NCBI RefSeq assembly: GCF_902498995.1
Contig: NZ_CABVLY010000014.1
Coordinates: 62,001-126,000, forward strand
Direction: 5' to 3'
Origin: Burkholderia anthina
GTDB taxonomy: Bacteria; Pseudomonadota; Gammaproteobacteria; Burkholderiales; Burkholderiaceae
DNA length: 64,000 bases
This document shows, one piece after another, positions 28,801-38,780 of the stretch. Position 1 is the first letter of the stretch. Each line of letters starts with the position of its first letter. A model generated the notes under the pieces. The model saw nothing but the letters and a program-made list of their open reading frames with translations. It had not been told where the DNA came from and made no database searches. Both the position numbers and the translations under genes were made by a program.

Positions 28801-30201
28801 ATGGAAATCTTCGATGCGTTCCATCTCGCCCGGTTGCAATTCGCGTTCACGGTGTCGTTCCACATCGTGTTTCCCGCGATCAGCATCGGCATGGCGAGCT
28901 TCCTGGCGGTGCTGGAATGGCGCTATCTCGTCACCGGCGACGCCGCCTACAAATCCATGTTCCAGTTCTGGTCGAAGATCTTCGCGATCGGCTTCGGGAT
29001 GGGCGTCGTCTCCGGCGTCGTGATGGCCTACGAGTTCGGCACGAACTGGGCGGGCTTCTCGCGCGTCGCGGGCAACATCACCGGCCCGCTGCTGACTTAC
29101 GAAGTACTGACGGCGTTCTTCCTGGAAGCCGGCTTTCTCGGCGTGATGCTGTTCGGCTGGCAGCGCGTGAGTCCGCGCGCGCACTTCTTCGCGACGCTGA
29201 TGGTCGCGGTCGGCACGCTGATCTCGACGTTCTGGATCCTCGCGTCGAACAGCTTCATGCAGACGCCGCAAGGCTACAAGATCGAGAACGGCCTCGTCGT
29301 GCCGGTCGACTGGTTCAAGATCATCTTCAACCCGTCGTTTCCGTACCGCCTCGTGCACATGACGATCGCGGCGTTCATCGTCGCGGGCTTCATCGTCGCC
29401 GCGTGCGGCGCATGGCACCTGCTGAAGGGGCGCCGCGACGAGCCGGTGAAGCGCAGCTTCTCGATGGCGCTGTGGATGCTGCTGCTGCTCGCGCCGATCC
29501 AGATCGCCGTCGGTGACGCGCACGGCCTGAACACGCGCGAATACCAGCCGGCGAAGATCGCCGCGATCGAAGGGCTGTGGGAAACCGAGAAGGGCGGCAC
29601 CGCGCTGAACCTCGTCGGCTTGCCCGACATGCAGGCCGAAACGACGCGCTATGCGATCCAGGTGCCGCACCTCGGCAGCCTGATCCTCACGCACAGCTGG
29701 GACGGCGAGATTCGCGGGCTGAAGGAATTCCCGCCGCAGGACCGCCCGTATTCGCCGATCGTGTTCTGGACGTTCCGCATCATGGCCGGCCTCGGGATGC
29801 TGATGCTGCTCACCGCGTTGCTCGGGCTGCTGCTCAGAAAGGGCGGACGTTTGTATGAAACGCGCTGGTTCCAGTGGTTCGTCGTGTGCATGGGGCCGTC
29901 GGGCATCGTCGCGCTGCTGGCCGGCTGGATCACGACCGAGGTCGGGCGGCAGCCGTGGACGGTGTACGGCGTGCTGCGTACCGTCGACTCGGTCGCGCCG
30001 CTCAGCGCGCAGCAGGTCGGCGTGTCGCTGCTGATCTTCGTGATCGTGTATTTCCTGGTGTTCGGAACGGGTATCTACTACATGCTGAAACTGATGAAGC
30101 GCGGGCCGGCCGCGCACGCCGGGTATATCGAGATGCACCGGCATCCGGGGCTGCGCAAGAGCGCGCTGTCCACGCCGCTGAACGTCACCGAAGCGGAGTA
30201 A
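28801..30201 (+). CDS. cydA: bd-type quinol oxidase subunit I (CIO-type CydA)
   Basis: A 466-residue CydA/CioA that oxidises ubiquinol and carries haems b558, b595 and d. Visible features are the N-terminal haem ligand in FTVSFHIVFPAIS, the EFGTNW motif, a short Q-loop (as in cyanide-insensitive oxidases, against a long loop in E. coli CydA), and GWITTEVGRQPW. There are about nine membrane helices. It forms an operon with cydB (3-base gap). CIO-type oxidases have low oxygen affinity and resist cyanide and sulfide. No cydX or cydDC is present next door. Confidence 0.93.
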   Translation: MEIFDAFHLARLQFAFTVSFHIVFPAISIGMASFLAVLEWRYLVTGDAAYKSMFQFWSKIFAIGFGMGVVSGVVMAYEFGTNWAGFSRVAGNITGPLLTYEVLTAFFLEAGFLGVMLFGWQRVSPRAHFFATLMVAVGTLISTFWILASNSFMQTPQGYKIENGLVVPVDWFKIIFNPSFPYRLVHMTIAAFIVAGFIVAACGAWHLLKGRRDEPVKRSFSMALWMLLLLAPIQIAVGDAHGLNTREYQPAKIAAIEGLWETEKGGTALNLVGLPDMQAETTRYAIQVPHLGSLILTHSWDGEIRGLKEFPPQDRPYSPIVFWTFRIMAGLGMLMLLTALLGLLLRKGGRLYETRWFQWFVVCMGPSGIVALLAGWITTEVGRQPWTVYGVLRTVDSVAPLSAQQVGVSLLIFVIVYFLVFGTGIYYMLKLMKRGPAAHAGYIEMHRHPGLRKSALSTPLNVTEAE

Positions 30202-30204
30202 GCC

Positions 30205-31212
30205 ATGCAGATCGATCTTCCTGTCGTGTGGGCCGCGATCATCGGCCTCGGCGTGTTCATCTACGTGATGCTGGACGGCTTCGACCTCGGCATCGGCCTG
30301 CTGTTTCCGTTCTTCGATGCAAAGGCCGAACGCGAAGTCATGCTCAATACCGTCGCGCCGGTGTGGGACGGCAACGAGACCTTTCTCGTGCTCGGCGGCG
30401 CGGGCCTCTATGGCGCGTTCCCGGTCGTGTATTCGACGCTGCTGCCCGCGAACTACTTGCCGCTGGTGCTGATGCTGGTCGGCCTGATCTTCCGCGGTGC
30501 GGCGTTCGAGCTGCGCGCGAAAGCCACCCGCACGCAGCACATGTGGGACCTCGCGTTCATCGGCGGCTCGGCGCTCGCCGCGTTCTGCCAGGGGATCGTG
30601 CTCGGTTCGCTGCTGCAGGGCATCAAGGTCGAGAACAACCAGTTCGCGGGCGGGCCGTTCGACTGGCTGTCGCCGTTCAGCCTGCTCTGCGGGATCGGCG
30701 TGCTCGTCACCTATGCGACGCTCGGCTGCGGCTGGCTGATCCTGAAGGTCGACGGCGAGCTGCAGCGCAAGATGCGGCTTCTGATGAAGCCGCTCACGGG
30801 CGTGCTGCTGGCCGTGATGGGCGTGGTCAGCCTGTGGACCGTGATCGGCCTGCCGGCCGTCGCGCATCGCTGGTTCGGCAGCGGCAATCTCGGCTGGTTC
30901 CTGCCGGTGCCGGTGCTCGTCGTCGCATGCGTGTGGGGCATCTTCCACACGGTGAAGCAGCGGCACGAGGCGACGCCGTTCCTGCTGACGCTCGCGATCG
31001 TGTTTCTCGGCTACACGGGGCTCGTGATCAGCATCTGGCCGAACATCGTGCCGCCGTCGCTGACGATCTGGGATGCGTCGTCGAGCCATTCGAGCCAGCT
31101 GTTCGCGCTCGTCGGCACCGTGATCGTGCTGCCGATCATCCTCGTGTACAACGCGATGCAGTACCGCGTGTTCCGCGGCAAGGTGCGCGAGGGCGACGCG
31201 GGCTATCACTGA
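30205..31212 (+). CDS. cydB: bd-type quinol oxidase subunit II (CydB)
   Basis: A 335-residue membrane subunit with about eight hydrophobic segments and the family motifs YVMLDGFDLGIGLLF, PVWDGNETFLVLGG and FPVVYSTLLPANYLPL. It lies 3 bases after cydA and is required for oxidase assembly. The length is slightly short of E. coli CydB, as in CioB proteins. Confidence 0.93.
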   Translation: MQIDLPVVWAAIIGLGVFIYVMLDGFDLGIGLLFPFFDAKAEREVMLNTVAPVWDGNETFLVLGGAGLYGAFPVVYSTLLPANYLPLVLMLVGLIFRGAAFELRAKATRTQHMWDLAFIGGSALAAFCQGIVLGSLLQGIKVENNQFAGGPFDWLSPFSLLCGIGVLVTYATLGCGWLILKVDGELQRKMRLLMKPLTGVLLAVMGVVSLWTVIGLPAVAHRWFGSGNLGWFLPVPVLVVACVWGIFHTVKQRHEATPFLLTLAIVFLGYTGLVISIWPNIVPPSLTIWDASSSHSSQLFALVGTVIVLPIILVYNAMQYRVFRGKVREGDAGYH

Positions 31213-31383
31213 CCGGTGCGCCCGGCGACGGGCACGGCCGGTGCGGGCGTATCATCACGCGCAGTGCCGTGCATCCCGTCGTCAGGCCGGGTATCGACGC
31301 GACAGCGGCCCGCCACGCGCGGGCCGTTTCGCATCGGGCGCGCCGTTTGTATTGCGTATTCCTTGGGCAGTCGAGACAAGATC

Positions 31384-32304
31384 ATGATCGTCAGACCACG
31401 ACAAAACTGGCTCAGGATGCTGTTCGTGTGGAACGGCTCGGTGCTGCAATCGATCATTCCGCAACTCGTGTTCATGGCGATCGTCAGCACGCTGGCGGTG
31501 TTCACGAACGGGCGCATCTTCGGCGAGAAGATTCCGCTCAATACCGCGCCGTTCACGCTGTTCGGCCTCGCGCTCGCGATCTTCCTCGCGTTTCGCAACA
31601 ACGCGAGCTTCGAACGGTTCAAGGAGGCGCGGCATCTGTGGGGCAACCTGCTGATCGCGGCGCGCACCGTCACGTCGCAACTGCAGCGCTACTTGCCCGA
31701 CAGCGTCGGCGAAGCCGAACGCAACCGGCTCGCCGATCTGCTGATCGCGTTCACGTATGCGCTGAAGCACGAGCTTCGCCATACCGATGCGTCGGAAGAC
31801 CTGCAGCGCATCCTCGGCGCCGAACGTGCCGCCGCGTTCGCGAACAAGCGCTACCAGCCGGTCGCGATTCTCGACGCGTTGCGCGGCGGCATCGTGCGCG
31901 CGCTCGGTCGCGCACCCGGCAGCGAAGCCACGTGCTGGATGTTCGATGCGCAACTCGTCGAGCTGGGCAAGTCGGTGGGCGGCTGCGAGCGGATTCTGAC
32001 GACGCCGATTCCGTTCTCGTACAGCGTGCTGCTGCACCGTACCGTGTATGCGTACTGCGTGCTGCTGCCGTTCGGTCTCGTCGATTCGACGGAGTTCTTT
32101 ACGCCGCTGATCTGCGTGTTCATCTCGTACACGCTGATCGCGCTCGAAGCGATCGCGAACGAGGTCGCGGAGCCGTTCGGTCTCGCGCCGAATGCGCTGG
32201 CGCTCGATGCGATGACGCGCACGGTCGAGCGGTCGGTGCTGGAGCTCGGCGATCGCGCGATGCCGGAGGAGTTCGTGCCGGCGTCGACGTATCAGATCAC
32301 GTAA
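31384..32304 (+). CDS. Bestrophin-family anion-channel-like membrane protein
   Basis: A 306-residue bestrophin/UPF0187 protein: MIVRPRQNWLRMLFVWNGSV, then a membrane segment, then LFGLALAIFLAFRNNASFERF and EARHLWGNLLIAARTV, with the C-terminal VYAYCVLLPFGLV and EVAEPFG motifs. Bacterial homologues form pentameric ion channels. The ATG at 31384 is chosen by homology; the upstream open frame from 31216 is untranslated leader. It is 171 bases after cydB, probably its own unit. Confidence 0.85.
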   Translation: MIVRPRQNWLRMLFVWNGSVLQSIIPQLVFMAIVSTLAVFTNGRIFGEKIPLNTAPFTLFGLALAIFLAFRNNASFERFKEARHLWGNLLIAARTVTSQLQRYLPDSVGEAERNRLADLLIAFTYALKHELRHTDASEDLQRILGAERAAAFANKRYQPVAILDALRGGIVRALGRAPGSEATCWMFDAQLVELGKSVGGCERILTTPIPFSYSVLLHRTVYAYCVLLPFGLVDSTEFFTPLICVFISYTLIALEAIANEVAEPFGLAPNALALDAMTRTVERSVLELGDRAMPEEFVPASTYQIT

Positions 32305-32353
32305 GCGGAACAGCAACGCGCGCGGCGGCGCGCATCATCCGGAAGAGGAACGA

Positions 32354-32740
32354 ATGCGTATCTATGTGACGAGCATTTTCGTCGACGATCAGGACAAGGC
32401 GCTGGCGTTTTATACCGGCACGCTCGGCTTCAGGCTGAAGAACAACGTGCCGGTGGGCGCGTTTCGCTGGCTGACGGTGGTGTCGAAGGACCAGCCGGAC
32501 GGCACCGAACTGCTGCTCGAGCCGAGCCATCATCGCGCGGCGGGGCCTTACAAACAGGCGCTCTACGAGGACGGCATTCCTGCGGCCTCGTTCCAGGTCG
32601 ACGATCTCGACGCGGAATTCGCGCGCCTCGACGCGCTCGGTGTGCGCTTCACGCTGGCGCCGATGGATGCGGGGCCGGTGCGCGTCGCGGTGCTCGACGA
32701 TACGTGCGGGAACCTCGTGCAGCTGATGCAGATGAAGTGA
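32354..32740 (+). CDS. VOC-family (glyoxalase/bleomycin-resistance-like) protein
   Basis: A 128-residue vicinal-oxygen-chelate fold protein with two beta-alpha-beta-beta-beta modules: VTSIFVDDQDKALAFYTGTL at the N-terminus and PAASFQVDDLDAEFARLDAL in the second half, ending DDTCGNLVQLMQM. Members bind metal and act on small molecules; the substrate here is unknown. GGAAGAGGAACGA provides the ribosome site. Confidence 0.88.
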   Translation: MRIYVTSIFVDDQDKALAFYTGTLGFRLKNNVPVGAFRWLTVVSKDQPDGTELLLEPSHHRAAGPYKQALYEDGIPAASFQVDDLDAEFARLDALGVRFTLAPMDAGPVRVAVLDDTCGNLVQLMQMK

Positions 32741-32773
32741 TGCGGCGCGAACGCGCGGCGGGCGATGCGTGTT

Positions 32774-33214
32774 TCAGTGCGCCGCGACCGGCGGCGCGGT
32801 CTGCATCCAGCTGCGCTCCTGCATGCGGCGCTGGATCCGCCACCCGCATTCGCTTCTGACCAGCAGGTCGCGATACCACAGCCCGACGAAGCAGACGCGA
32901 TCGTCGCCGGCATCGTCGGCCGACACCATCATCACCTGGCCGGCCGTGCGCGCGGTGGCCGCATCGCCGTCGACGATCAGCAGCGATGTCGAGATCGTGT
33001 GCTGCGTGCTGCGCATCGACGCCGTCACCCGTTTCAGGTAGGCCGCGATGTCCGCGCGGTTGCCGACGGGGCCGCCGAACGCCGCGTAGTCGAGCATCGC
33101 GTTGCCGGCGAAGAGTCGCTCGAATTCGTGCCAGTCGCGCCGGTCGACGGCGTGGCAGTAGCGCGTCAGCAGATCGTGGATCTCGAGACGGTCGATCATT
33201 TCCTGTGGCGTCAT
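32774..33214 (-). CDS. NTF2/SnoaL-like protein
   Basis: A 146-residue cone-shaped NTF2-like fold of the ring-hydroxylating-dioxygenase beta/SnoaL type: EIHDLLTRYCHAVDRRDWHEF at the N-terminus, then ADIAAYLKRV, STSLLIVDGDAATAR and CGWRIQRRMQE at the C-terminus. The ATG at 33214 is chosen because homology starts at PQEMIDRLEIHD. Function is unknown; some relatives are polyketide cyclases, dehydratases or isomerases. It is convergent with the VOC gene. Confidence 0.8.
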   Translation of the reverse strand: MTPQEMIDRLEIHDLLTRYCHAVDRRDWHEFERLFAGNAMLDYAAFGGPVGNRADIAAYLKRVTASMRSTQHTISTSLLIVDGDAATARTAGQVMMVSADDAGDDRVCFVGLWYRDLLVRSECGWRIQRRMQERSWMQTAPPVAAH

Positions 33215-33386
33215 GATGGCGTGAGGGAGCGTGGATGACGGGGAAACGATAGCGGGCGGAAGGGGAGGCGGCATCGGCGGGTTGGACTAAGGGCGCACGC
33301 GGATCGCGGCCGGTTGCGCGCATCGGCGAGGTTGGAGGTGAATGCCCGGAAACGGATTGCGGGCGGCACGGAATGCCCGTGAACGG

Positions 33387-33737
33387 CTACTGCTCGATCG
33401 CCTCGGTGTCCCAGGTTCCAAGCAATATGGCTCGGTGCAGCATACCGACGGTCAATGCGTGTCGCTTGAACGTATGGGGTTTTCCGAGGAGATATTTTCT
33501 CAGGACGTGATACAGGAACCCTTCGCCTTCCATCAGGAAGTAGCGTCCGAAGTCGTAGTCGCCACGGGCTACGTCGAACCGCGCGAAAAAACGCGCCATG
33601 AAGATGTCGGCGTCGTCTCCGGTTTGCCCCAGGTCGTCCGATATCGACGTCTCACCCGTCATCCGGCGGGTGTCTGGTACGGCGGCTTCCTGGCGAACGA
33701 ACGCTTCCAGCGCGCGCCACATGTGACTATCGTCCAT
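33387..33737 (-). CDS. DUF1493-family protein
   Basis: A 116-residue acidic protein. The core TSISDDLGQTGDDADIFMAR, FGRYFLMEGEGFLYHVL and LTVGMLHRAILLGTW match the conserved pattern of DUF1493, which is found mainly in Enterobacteria and Burkholderia and has an acyl-carrier-like helical fold in some annotations. Function is unknown. I see no recognisable partner beside it. Confidence 0.8.
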   Translation of the reverse strand: MDDSHMWRALEAFVRQEAAVPDTRRMTGETSISDDLGQTGDDADIFMARFFARFDVARGDYDFGRYFLMEGEGFLYHVLRKYLLGKPHTFKRHALTVGMLHRAILLGTWDTEAIEQ

Positions 33738-34039
33738 TACAGAATCGCCGTCGTTGTCGTTGACGGGCCAATCTAAGGAATGGCTCGTTGCCGGTCAATT
33801 TCACGAGAAGCCGCCGGTGACGTTTGCGCCGGGAGACGAGTTGGCCGGGAGCGGCGGGATTGCGGTCGCTTGCCGCGTGGTGGCGGGGCGAGCGGCATGG
33901 CGGTGCCAGCGAAATCGACCGTTGCCGTTGAAAGGGTGGTTGGCGTGAAATGTTTTCAACCATCAACGATCGCATCTCGCCCCGACACCCGTTTCGGAAG
34001 CGCGCGTCGCGAGACGGCGACGCGCGTCACCCTCCCCAC
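33738..34039. other. Intergenic, no gene recognised
   Basis: 302 bases between the DUF1493 start and the trpS stop. Short frames are present on both strands but none shows a family or a ribosome site. Nothing structural stands out. Confidence 0.4.
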
Positions 34040-35135
<1,096 letters not shown>

Positions 35136-35163
35136 CACGTTCGGGACATGCAAAAGGAAACGG

Positions 35164-35180
35164 GCCGCCTGGGTCAGGCG
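35164..35180 (-). promoter_or_regulatory. Attenuator pause/antiterminator element (1:2 and 2:3)
   Basis: The minus strand reads CGCCUG-ACC-CAGGCG (35180-35166), a 6-pair hairpin overlapping the leader stop codon. The 3' arm continues into GGCGGC (35169-35164), complementary to the terminator's 5' arm. A ribosome stalled at the Trp codons (35188-35183) would cover the first arm and free the second to form the antiterminator. Confidence 0.7.
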
Positions 35181-35224
35181 CGCCACCAGCAATGCACGTT
35201 CGGCGAGGCGGGTTTGGTTTCCAT
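35174..35224 (-). CDS. trpS leader peptide with tandem Trp codons
   Basis: A 16-residue open frame, METKPASPNVHCWWRA, ending in TGA at 35174. Codons 13 and 14 are adjacent UGG Trp codons placed directly before the first attenuator arm, the arrangement of classical trp leader peptides. Two Trp in 16 residues is far above background. A TATACT -10-like hexamer ends 6 bases upstream of the ATG, so the message may be nearly leaderless, or it may be read through from the 51-residue gene that ends at 35259. The ribosome site is weak (TTTCGAG). Confidence 0.72.
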   Translation of the reverse strand: METKPASPNVHCWWRA

Positions 35225-35230
35225 CTCGAA

Positions 35231-35236
35231 AGTATA
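35231..35236 (-). promoter_or_regulatory. Possible -10 box for the trpS leader
   Basis: TATACT on the minus strand would start transcription at or next to the leader ATG. No convincing -35 lies 16-18 bases further upstream, so this is tentative. Confidence 0.35.
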
Positions 35237-35258
35237 GCGCAGCGGAGACGGGCGTGCG

Positions 35259-35414
35259 TTAGCGTACGACGGATTCCAGCGCGAGGCGCGCGACTTCGGC
35301 GGACGGCCACAGCAGGTACAGCAGGCCGGCCATCAGCAGCAGCGCGCCGGCGCGTACCACGGGCGTACTGTCCTTCTCGCGCAGGGTACGGATGTGCTGC
35401 TTCAGTTTCTTCAT
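35259..35414 (-). CDS. Small single-pass membrane protein
   Basis: A 51-residue protein: a basic N-terminus (MKKLKQHIRTLREKD), one hydrophobic helix (VVRAGALLLMAGLLYLLW) and a short tail. No named family is recognised. I chose the ATG at 35414 because it gives a compact basic-helix protein; the open frame to 35615 is low-complexity. It is directly upstream of the trpS leader on the same strand and may be co-transcribed with it. Confidence 0.55.
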   Translation of the reverse strand: MKKLKQHIRTLREKDSTPVVRAGALLLMAGLLYLLWPSAEVARLALESVVR

Positions 35415-35754
35415 GCTTGCTGGCGCAACGTGCGCCACTCCAACGGTTGCTGCAACGGGCCGGATGGGCCGGCGCCGGGGTGTTGCGGGTTTTACGGGGC
35501 AGGCGGCCGTTCGGCGCGCCTTGTCGACCGGGGCGACGGCCGGATCGGTCGGAGGTGCAAAAAAAGGGGACGATCGAAGGTCCGTTGCCTGCGGTCCAGG
35601 CCAGGAGACCGGCATCCTAACAGGTCGGCGGGGCGGGCACAGTCAAGAATTGTGTGAGGGGCGTGGCTGCCGGGGGCAGTGTCGCATGAATCGCCGTGGT
35701 GCCGCGATCGGTGTGTCCGATCGACTGGCGGAGGGGTTTCCCGTGTCGTTTGGC
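35415..35754. other. Intergenic, no gene recognised
   Basis: 340 bases of GC-rich sequence without a supported gene. An AAAAAAGGGG tract occurs at 35561-35570. Nothing else is evident. Confidence 0.4.
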
Positions 35755-35985
35755 TCACGTCGGCCAGCGACTGGCCGGATCGAACGACACCTGCCGCTGA
35801 TGGCGAATGGCGAGGAGATGCACCGTGTCCTCGATCAGCGCGTAGAGCAGCAAGTAGTGGGTCGTCACGTATTCGCGCAATTCGCTGCCCGCCGCGATGG
35901 CGTCGAGCTGCGCTGCCGGACGCGCAATTCCGTACGCCGCAGCGCGGCTGTCGTGATGCCGCCAAACGCGGCCGTCGATCGTCGT
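35755..35985 (-). pseudogene. RelE/ParE-type toxin remnant
   Basis: The minus-strand frame ends ELREYVTTHYLLLYALIEDT then VHLLAIRHQRQVSFDPASRW, matching the C-terminal beta-sheet of RelE/ParE family toxins (the last 45 residues). Upstream the frame (WRHHDSRAAAYGIARPAAQL) loses the expected helical N-terminus, and no antitoxin gene lies beside it. The open frame extends to 36081, but that part has no toxin similarity. It is probably a decayed toxin; a divergent intact one cannot be excluded. Confidence 0.5.
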
Positions 35986-36182
35986 GGAAAGCGCGGCGCA
36001 CCGCGCGCCAGGATGCCGACGCCATTTGCCACGCGCACCCGCCCCAGCTTTTTGCTCGTCAACAACCACAAAAAACATCATTTCGCCCAGGTCTGCCTGT
36101 CAGCAGAATGTCTCCATTCCCACTCGCACGATAACGGGCACCCCCCGTGCCGCAGCGAGCCGCACTTCAGAAGGAGACAGCC

Positions 36183-37529
36183 GTGGCAGTGCAAACAACT
36201 TCAATCGATACGCTGGTCGTCGGCGCCGGGCAGGCCGGCGTGGCCATGAGCGAGCACCTGGGCAAGCTCGGCGTGCCCCATCTCGTGCTGGAGCGCGACC
36301 GCATCGCCGAACGCTGGCGCACCGGGCGCTGGGATTCGCTGGTCGCGAACGGCCCCGCGTGGCACGACCGCTTCCCGGGGCTCGAATTCGACGGGCTCGC
36401 CCCCGATGCGTTCGCATCGAAGGACCAGGTCGCCGACTACTTCGAAGCGTACGCGCGCAAGTTCAATGCACCGATCCGCACCGGCGTCGAAGTGAAGCAG
36501 GTCACGCGCAACGCAGGCAAGCCGGGCTTCGTCGTCGAGACGTCCGACGGCACGATCGAGGCGAACCGCGTGGTCGTCGCGACGGGGCCGTTCCAGCGCC
36601 CGGTCATTCCGCCGATCGCACCGGACGACACCAGCCTCGTGCAGATCCACTCCGCCGACTACCGCAACCCGGCGCAACTGCCTGACGGCGCGGTACTGGT
36701 GGTCGGCGCGGGCTCGTCGGGCGTGCAGATCGCCGACGAGCTGCAGCGTGCGGGCCGGCAGGTCTATCTGTCGGTCGGCCCGCACGACCGGCCGCCGCGC
36801 GCCTATCGCGGCCGCGACTTCTGCTGGTGGCTCGGCGTGCTCGGCGAATGGGACAAGGAGGTCGCGACGCCCGGCCGCGAGCACGTGACGATCGCCGTGA
36901 GCGGCGCGCGTGGCGGTCACACGGTCGATTTCCGCGCACTCGCGCATCAGGGCGTGACGCTCGTCGGGCTGACGAAGTCGTTCGACGGCGGCGTCGCGGT
37001 GTTCGAACGCGATCTCGCAGTCAATCTCGCGCGCGGCGACGAGAACTACCTGTCGCTGCTCGACGCGGCGGACGCCTATGTGGCCCGCAACGGCCTCGAT
37101 CTGCCGGAAGAGCCGGAAGCACGCCGCATCCTGCCGAATCCGGACTGCGTGACGCAGCCGATCCTCGCGCTCGACCTGGCCGGTGCCGGCGTCGCGTCGA
37201 TCGTGTGGGCGACCGGTTATGCGGTCGACTACGACTGGCTGAAGGTGGACGCGTTCGCCGCGAACGGCAAGCCGCAGCATCAACGCGGCGTGTCGAAGGA
37301 GCCGGGCATCTATTTCCTCGGGCTGCCGTGGCTGTCGCGTCGCGGCTCCAGCTTCATCTGGGGCGTGTGGCACGACGCAAAGCACATCGCCGACCACATC
37401 GTCACGCAGCGCAAGTACCTCGACTATCACGACGCGTCGCAACGCCGCGCGCAAACGCGCACGGGGCAGGACGACACGACGCACGGGGCACAGGCCGATG
37501 CCCGCCCGCTGGTCGACGCGATCGGCTGA
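36183..37529 (+). CDS. NAD(P)/FAD-dependent monooxygenase-like flavoprotein
   Basis: A 448-residue two-dinucleotide-fold oxidoreductase of the flavin-monooxygenase type. The FAD site is LVVGAGQAGVAMSEHLGK (about residue 10); the NAD(P) site is VLVVGAGSSGVQIADELQ (about 178); the ATG-type motif is VVVATGPFQRP and the late motif IVWATGYAVDYDWL. The start is a GTG preceded by AAGGAGACAGCC. It is the first gene of a run with RidA, DUF1028 and an M20 hydrolase, suggesting oxygenation of an N-containing compound followed by imine/enamine removal and hydrolysis. The substrate is unknown. Confidence 0.85.
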   Translation: MAVQTTSIDTLVVGAGQAGVAMSEHLGKLGVPHLVLERDRIAERWRTGRWDSLVANGPAWHDRFPGLEFDGLAPDAFASKDQVADYFEAYARKFNAPIRTGVEVKQVTRNAGKPGFVVETSDGTIEANRVVVATGPFQRPVIPPIAPDDTSLVQIHSADYRNPAQLPDGAVLVVGAGSSGVQIADELQRAGRQVYLSVGPHDRPPRAYRGRDFCWWLGVLGEWDKEVATPGREHVTIAVSGARGGHTVDFRALAHQGVTLVGLTKSFDGGVAVFERDLAVNLARGDENYLSLLDAADAYVARNGLDLPEEPEARRILPNPDCVTQPILALDLAGAGVASIVWATGYAVDYDWLKVDAFAANGKPQHQRGVSKEPGIYFLGLPWLSRRGSSFIWGVWHDAKHIADHIVTQRKYLDYHDASQRRAQTRTGQDDTTHGAQADARPLVDAIG

Positions 37530-37656
37530 TCCGCATGCACGCCGCGGCCCGTGCCCGATACGACGCCCGGACGCGACGCCGCGCCAACCCGAACCCCGCC
37601 ACGCCGCGACCGCTTCCGGCCCGGCGGGCGAACCCACCGACATTCGAAGGACCTCG

Positions 37657-38106
37657 ATGAGCCAGCCTACCCACACGCGTATCCGCATGTTCAACACGAA
37701 GGATACCTACCCGAACCAGACGCTCGACAACGACCTGTGCCAGGCCGTGCGGGCCGGTAACACCGTCTACGTGCGCGGCCAGGTCGGCACCGATTTCGAC
37801 GGCAACCTGATCGGCCTCGGCGATCCGCGCGCGCAGGCCGAGCAGGCGATGAAGAACGTGAAGCAGTTGCTCGACGAAGCCGGCAGCGACATCACGCACA
37901 TCGTGAAGACGACGACCTATCTGATCGACCCGCGCTATCGCGAGCCGGTGTACCAGGAAGTCGGCAAGTGGCTGAAGGGCGTGTACCCGATTTCGACGGG
38001 GCTCGTCGTGTCGGCGCTCGGCCAGCCGCAGTGGCTGATGGAGATCGACGTGATCGCGGTGATCCCGGACAACTGGCAGTCGAACCGCGCATCGGAGGCG
38101 AGATGA
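37657..38106 (+). CDS. RidA/YjgF-family protein
   Basis: A 149-residue RidA-like protein (chorismate-mutase-like trimer fold) that typically hydrolyses reactive enamines or imines. Visible are NTVYVRGQVGTDFDGNLIG, QAEQAMKNVKQLLDEAG and VKTTTYLIDPRYREPVYQEV. It is longer than housekeeping RidA (about 128 residues) and lies in a catabolic cluster, as RutC-like members do. The stop overlaps the next start by four bases (ATGA). Confidence 0.88.
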   Translation: MSQPTHTRIRMFNTKDTYPNQTLDNDLCQAVRAGNTVYVRGQVGTDFDGNLIGLGDPRAQAEQAMKNVKQLLDEAGSDITHIVKTTTYLIDPRYREPVYQEVGKWLKGVYPISTGLVVSALGQPQWLMEIDVIAVIPDNWQSNRASEAR

Positions 38107-38780
38107 CTTTCTCCATCGTCGGGCGCTGCCCGGAAACGGGCCAGCTCGGGATCGCGATCAGTTCGTCGAGCATCGCGGTGGGCGCGCGCTGTCCGTGGGT
38201 GCGCGCGGGCGTTGGCGCGGTCGCGACGCAGAACGTCACGCTGCCGGCGCTCGGCCCGCAGATCCTCGATCTGGTCGAGCACGAACAGCTCGCGCCGGCC
38301 GCCGCGCTCGACCGCGCGCTGAGCGCGAACGGCTGGAGCCAGTACCGGCAGGTCACGGTGATCGACGGGCAGGGACAGACGGCGTGCTTCACGGGCAAGG
38401 AAGCGCTCGGCACGCATCATGCGGTGCAGGGCGAGCAATGCGTGGCGGCGGGCAACCTGCTGGCCGCGCCGGCCGTGATCGACGCCATGGCGCGCGCATT
38501 CGAGCAGGCGCCCGGGCTGCTCGCCGATCGCCTGCTGGCCGCGATGCATGCGGCGATCGCGGCGGGCGGCGAAGCGGGGCCGGTGCATTCGGCCGCGCTG
38601 AAGGTGGCGGGCGACGTGATCTGGCCGATCGTCGACCTGCGCATCGACTGGGCGGATGCCGACCCGATCGGGCAGCTCGATGCACTGTGGCAGGCCTATC
38701 GCCCGCAGATGCAGGACTACCAGACGCGCGCGCTGAATCCGACCGTCGCGCCGAGCTACGGAGTGCCGGGCGATGAGTGA
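38103..38780 (+). CDS. DUF1028 protein (Ntn-hydrolase-like)
   Basis: A 225-residue DUF1028 protein. The family motif TFSIVGRCPETGQLGIAISS is at the N-terminus, followed by GARCPWVRAGVGAVATQ; structures of the family show an Ntn-hydrolase-like fold. Function is unknown, though members often neighbour amidohydrolases, RidA proteins and amino-acid catabolism genes, as here. It is coupled by ATGA to ridA and by an 8-base overlap (ATGAGTGA) to the M20 gene, a tight operon. Confidence 0.88.
   Translation: MTFSIVGRCPETGQLGIAISSSSIAVGARCPWVRAGVGAVATQNVTLPALGPQILDLVEHEQLAPAAALDRALSANGWSQYRQVTVIDGQGQTACFTGKEALGTHHAVQGEQCVAAGNLLAAPAVIDAMARAFEQAPGLLADRLLAAMHAAIAAGGEAGPVHSAALKVAGDVIWPIVDLRIDWADADPIGQLDALWQAYRPQMQDYQTRALNPTVAPSYGVPGDE

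Noticed and set aside
27520-31209. Minus-strand frame of 1,229 codons fused to FdhD
   Set aside because: Only the last 290 codons are FdhD; the remainder is antisense to cydA/cydB and lacks any family features.
33727-33975. 82-codon minus-strand frame next to the DUF1493 gene
   Set aside because: Arg/Gln/Pro-rich with no ribosome site or family; treated as non-coding.
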